64,000 bases of DNA from CBDBND01 sp965262665 (GTDB lineage Bacteria; Pseudomonadota; Alphaproteobacteria; Rhodospirillales; Rhodospirillaceae). This document shows, piece after piece, positions 61,644-64,000 of the stretch (the first letter of the stretch is position 1; each line of letters opens with the position of its first letter). The stretch spans positions 1,302,001 through 1,366,000 of the forward strand of contig CBDHFR010000004.1 of assembly GCA_965262665.1 (NCBI GenBank), read 5' to 3'. The translations under genes were made by a program, and so were the position numbers. The notes beneath the pieces were generated by a model that ran no database searches, had not been told where the DNA came from, and saw nothing but the letters and a program-made list of their open reading frames with translations.

Positions 61644-62830
61644 GCCTTCTTGTATCCCGTCAGGTCTTCGAAGAAGCGTGTTCGCCGACCGCGTTCGTTC
61701 ACATCGAAGCCCACCTTGCGCATGGTGCCTTCCAAGTCCACTTCGGCGTATTCCAGGAACCACACTTCGTCGTTCCAGCGGTGATTCTGCCAGTAGGTAT
61801 ACTTCTGATGGGCCTGGGGTCCCGGTCTTTTTTCGCGAGACCACAGGTCTATGGGGAAGAACACGCCGCCGGGGCGCAGGATCCGGTGCGCTTCGGCGAT
61901 GGTCTTCTCTGATGCCTCTTTGGTCAGTTCGTGGAAAAACAAGTGCGAGAAAACAATGTCGAAGTGATTGTCGGGGAACTTGCTGTCTTCCGATAGACGC
62001 TGGGCGAAATTGACCTCTACACCAAGATCCACAGCCCGCATATGAGCGTAACGGACCATGGGTCCACCCACATCAATGCCCCATACTTCTGCGTCGGGAA
62101 AGCGTTCCTTGGTGGCCACCGTCAACTGACCCGATCCGCTGCCAAGCTCGAGGATACGTTTGACCGCACCGTCCTTGGGCACGGAGATCGTTGTCGCGTG
62201 GCCGATATGTCCTTCATCTTGGTTGTTTCGCCCATTGAAGAACATATTGGTGCCGTAGTGATAAACATGTCCGGCGAATTCATCGCCCACATAACCGCCC
62301 GGCTGAATGTGAATTTCGTGCTTGGTGTATTCCGGTTCGATGCCGGGGTTGAGTTCCAAAGTGCCCGGACCCTGGTTGTCTGCCGCTTCCATTTCCGCAA
62401 TGTATTTTTCAGCAGCGGCGTGGAAGTAATCCTGCAATTGCTTCCAGGTCAGTTGCTGGCTGCTGATCCACAGCCTCGTGTTGGTGCCGATAACCGGGTC
62501 GTTCTCGAACAACTCGACCGCCGTTTCCATGGGAATGTCGTCGTATCGGCCGTATCCCGCTTCTTCCACAATCTTACGGGAGCGCTGTAAGGCCACGCGG
62601 CTGAAATCGCCATCCACTTTGGTGCGGAAACCAGTGAGGAAATCCTGACTGCTTTCGATATCCAGAGTGGGCAACCGTTCCAGACGGCCGATGGTACCCC
62701 GCAGCTCAATATCACCCGTGAATTTGCGTTCCGGCGCCGGCGCCGCTACGGCTTTGCGGCTAGCGAAAAGCCCGGCGACAAAGGCCGAAGCCGTTGTGGT
62801 GACGCTCATGAGTGTACGGCGATTGAGCAT
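61640..62830 (-). CDS. Class I methyltransferase with twin-arginine-type leader (paralogue 2)
   Basis: A 396-residue paralogue of 49081. Leader MLNRRTLMSVTTTASAFVAG, then LFASRKAVAA. N-terminal domain with HEIHIQPGGYVGDEFAGHVY and HYGTNMFFNGRNNQDEGHIG; Rossmann part with RILELGSGSGQLTVATKERF, WGIDVGGPMVRYAHMRAVDL, HLFFHELTKEASEKTIAEAH and RILRPGGVFFPIDLWSREKR. The SAM motif is more canonical than in paralogue 1. ATG 62830 has GAGAGGAG upstream. Convergent with the LysE gene. Confidence 0.84.
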   Translation of the reverse strand: MLNRRTLMSVTTTASAFVAGLFASRKAVAAPAPERKFTGDIELRGTIGRLERLPTLDIESSQDFLTGFRTKVDGDFSRVALQRSRKIVEEAGYGRYDDIPMETAVELFENDPVIGTNTRLWISSQQLTWKQLQDYFHAAAEKYIAEMEAADNQGPGTLELNPGIEPEYTKHEIHIQPGGYVGDEFAGHVYHYGTNMFFNGRNNQDEGHIGHATTISVPKDGAVKRILELGSGSGQLTVATKERFPDAEVWGIDVGGPMVRYAHMRAVDLGVEVNFAQRLSEDSKFPDNHFDIVFSHLFFHELTKEASEKTIAEAHRILRPGGVFFPIDLWSREKRPGPQAHQKYTYWQNHRWNDEVWFLEYAEVDLEGTMRKVGFDVNERGRRTRFFEDLTGYKKA

Positions 62831-63080
62831 GGGTGGCTCTCCTCTCCCTGGGTGTAACAATCCTTAGACCTGATCAAAGAATGCGCCTTTCCTGGACTGT
62901 CGACAATGGCGATCAGTCAGGCGCTCACGGGGTGGAAAAAAATAAGGGCCCCGCCTATTGCCAATTTAGCGTGGGAGCGTACTCTACTTAAGGATGCAAA
63001 CTGAAAATCATAACAATCATAGAGGTTTGTTCCATCTGGGGTCAGCAGCTCTTAATTCATAAAAGCTGAAGGGATCGGCC

Positions 63081-63998
63081 GTGACCAAAAAACTCACTGG
63101 GGATCAGCGCGACAGGGCGAAGGGAAACGGATCGACAAGCAGCCGCAACAGATTCCTCAGGATGGTCAAGACGTTTAACCGTCCCAGCATCATCTCTGAG
63201 GGTGATTCCTGGTTCGACTATCCAAAGAAATTACTCTCGGACAAGCCCAGCAACATTATCGATCACGTCCACAACCAGACCAAGGGAAAGGTCAATCTCT
63301 TGCGCATGGAATCCAACGGGGATGAAGCCACCGAGATGCTGTCGGGTGACCAGCGTCACCGTCTCACCGAGATCCTGTTTAAAAGCACAGAGATGGGGAA
63401 ACAGGTCGACGTTCTGTTTTTTTCTGCCGGCGGAAACGACATCGTCGGCGATTGGGACCTCGAACGTTTTCTCGTAAGATACAGACGTGGGATGGCGCCG
63501 AAGGATTGCATCAACCGCGAAACCTTTGACGAAAAACTCTGCCAAATTGAGTTGGCCTATAATGAGCTCTTAAACGTCTGTTTCCAGTATTCGCCGAAGA
63601 CGGTCGTTATCAGCCATACCTATGATCTCCCCTACGTCACTGGAAAAAGGCCAAATATCTGATTTTCAGAACCGGGCCGTGGCTCAAACGGGCGATGGAC
63701 AAACGGAAACTGCCGCCCGGTGCTGACGGTTTCAGGCGTGACGTATTTGAGATCATGCTCAAAGATCTTGAAAAGACACTTGAACGTGTAAAGACCCGCG
63801 CCAGACGCGGTAAATTCAAATTCGCAATAACGAGAGGCACTCTGACGTCCGTAGAACAATGGTGGAACGAAATTCACTCAAATTCGCCGGGGTTCGGTCT
63901 GGTTTCAAAAAAAAGTCTACACGGTTCTTCGCGGCACCGTACCCAATCTGCCGGTGTGGTCCGACGCCAAAGTGAGAAAACGTAAAGCCGGTTTGTAG
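63081..63998 (+). pseudogene. SGNH/GDSL-hydrolase-like gene with two frameshifts
   Basis: The first frame (GTG 63081 to 63662) shows block I ISEGDSWFDYPKKLLSDKPS and block III-like VLFFSAGGNDIVGDWDLERF, then VVISHTYDLPYVTGKR. Around 63650 one base is in excess: the remainder YLIFRTGPWLKRAMDKRKLP, FRRDVFEIMLKDLEKTLERV and LTSVEQWWNEIHSNSPGFGL is in another frame. At a run of eight A (63907-63914) the frame changes again to VYTVLRGTVPNLPVWSDAKV and stops at 63998. The fold suggests an esterase or carbohydrate-active hydrolase; function is unknown. Confidence 0.65.
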
Positions 63999-64000
63999 GT

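Overview
The window comes from an alphaproteobacterium. The evidence is the order rpmF-plsX-fabH-ihfA-merR next to a DUF177 gene and a ubiquinol-cytochrome c chaperone gene (8229-13366), the fused ispDF gene, and a DUF6111 gene beside a CoA-type NUDIX gene. No marker fixes the genus. The striking property is a very heavy load of insertion sequences and broken genes, as seen in host-associated or recently bottlenecked lineages; that lifestyle is an inference.

Layout. 1-3696: the end of a TonB-dependent receptor, a frameshifted PQQ/heme alcohol dehydrogenase and a phytanoyl-CoA-type dioxygenase. 3716-5420: three IS630-type remnants. 5579-13366: a conserved housekeeping block (ispDF, cutA, tRNA-Pro, merR, ihfA, fabH, plsX, rpmF, DUF177, UQCC chaperone) with one IS630 deletion derivative between ihfA and fabH. 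13400-19085: an integrase/AlpA/VapE satellite-like island ending in fragments of a type III restriction subunit and a second integrase. 19300-24342: an XRE-ImmA pair broken by IS3, a second IS3 and a multi-ubiquitin-domain gene. 24426-32476: accessory metabolic genes (methyltransferase, NTF2-like, NAD(P)-binding, DUF1838) interleaved with transposon pieces, including an IS91-like element with a ParB-like gene. 32966-37136: an IS21 interrupted by IS3, which is itself interrupted by IS30. 37261-40368: a TauD dioxygenase, aldo/keto reductase and metallo-hydrolase between inverted IS21 copies. 41869-48110: mostly transposon debris around an intact cyclopropane-fatty-acid synthase. 48274-62830: a repeated accessory metabolic cluster. 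63081-63998: a frameshifted SGNH-like gene.

The most distinctive functional theme is the 48-63 kb cluster, with possible relatives at 24-32 kb. It contains SAM methyltransferases, a cupin, small VOC proteins, three two-module VOC proteins, a LysE exporter, an alpha/beta hydrolase, a threonine aldolase and a PepSY membrane protein. Two methyltransferases and the cupin carry closely similar twin-arginine-type leaders, and the large VOC proteins and the DUF1838 protein carry leaders of another twin-arginine type. This suggests an envelope-associated enzyme system that has been partly duplicated and is now decaying. Its substrate cannot be read from the sequence.

Two repeat systems stand out: a palindromic element of about 80 bp (four clear copies, one diverged copy and partial copies) that often sits at gene-truncation points, and roughly 100-bp inverted ends on the IS91-like/ParB element, with one solitary end elsewhere. 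Several genes are broken by single-base or few-base indels, some in homopolymers; real decay and uncorrected long-read errors cannot be told apart from the sequence alone.
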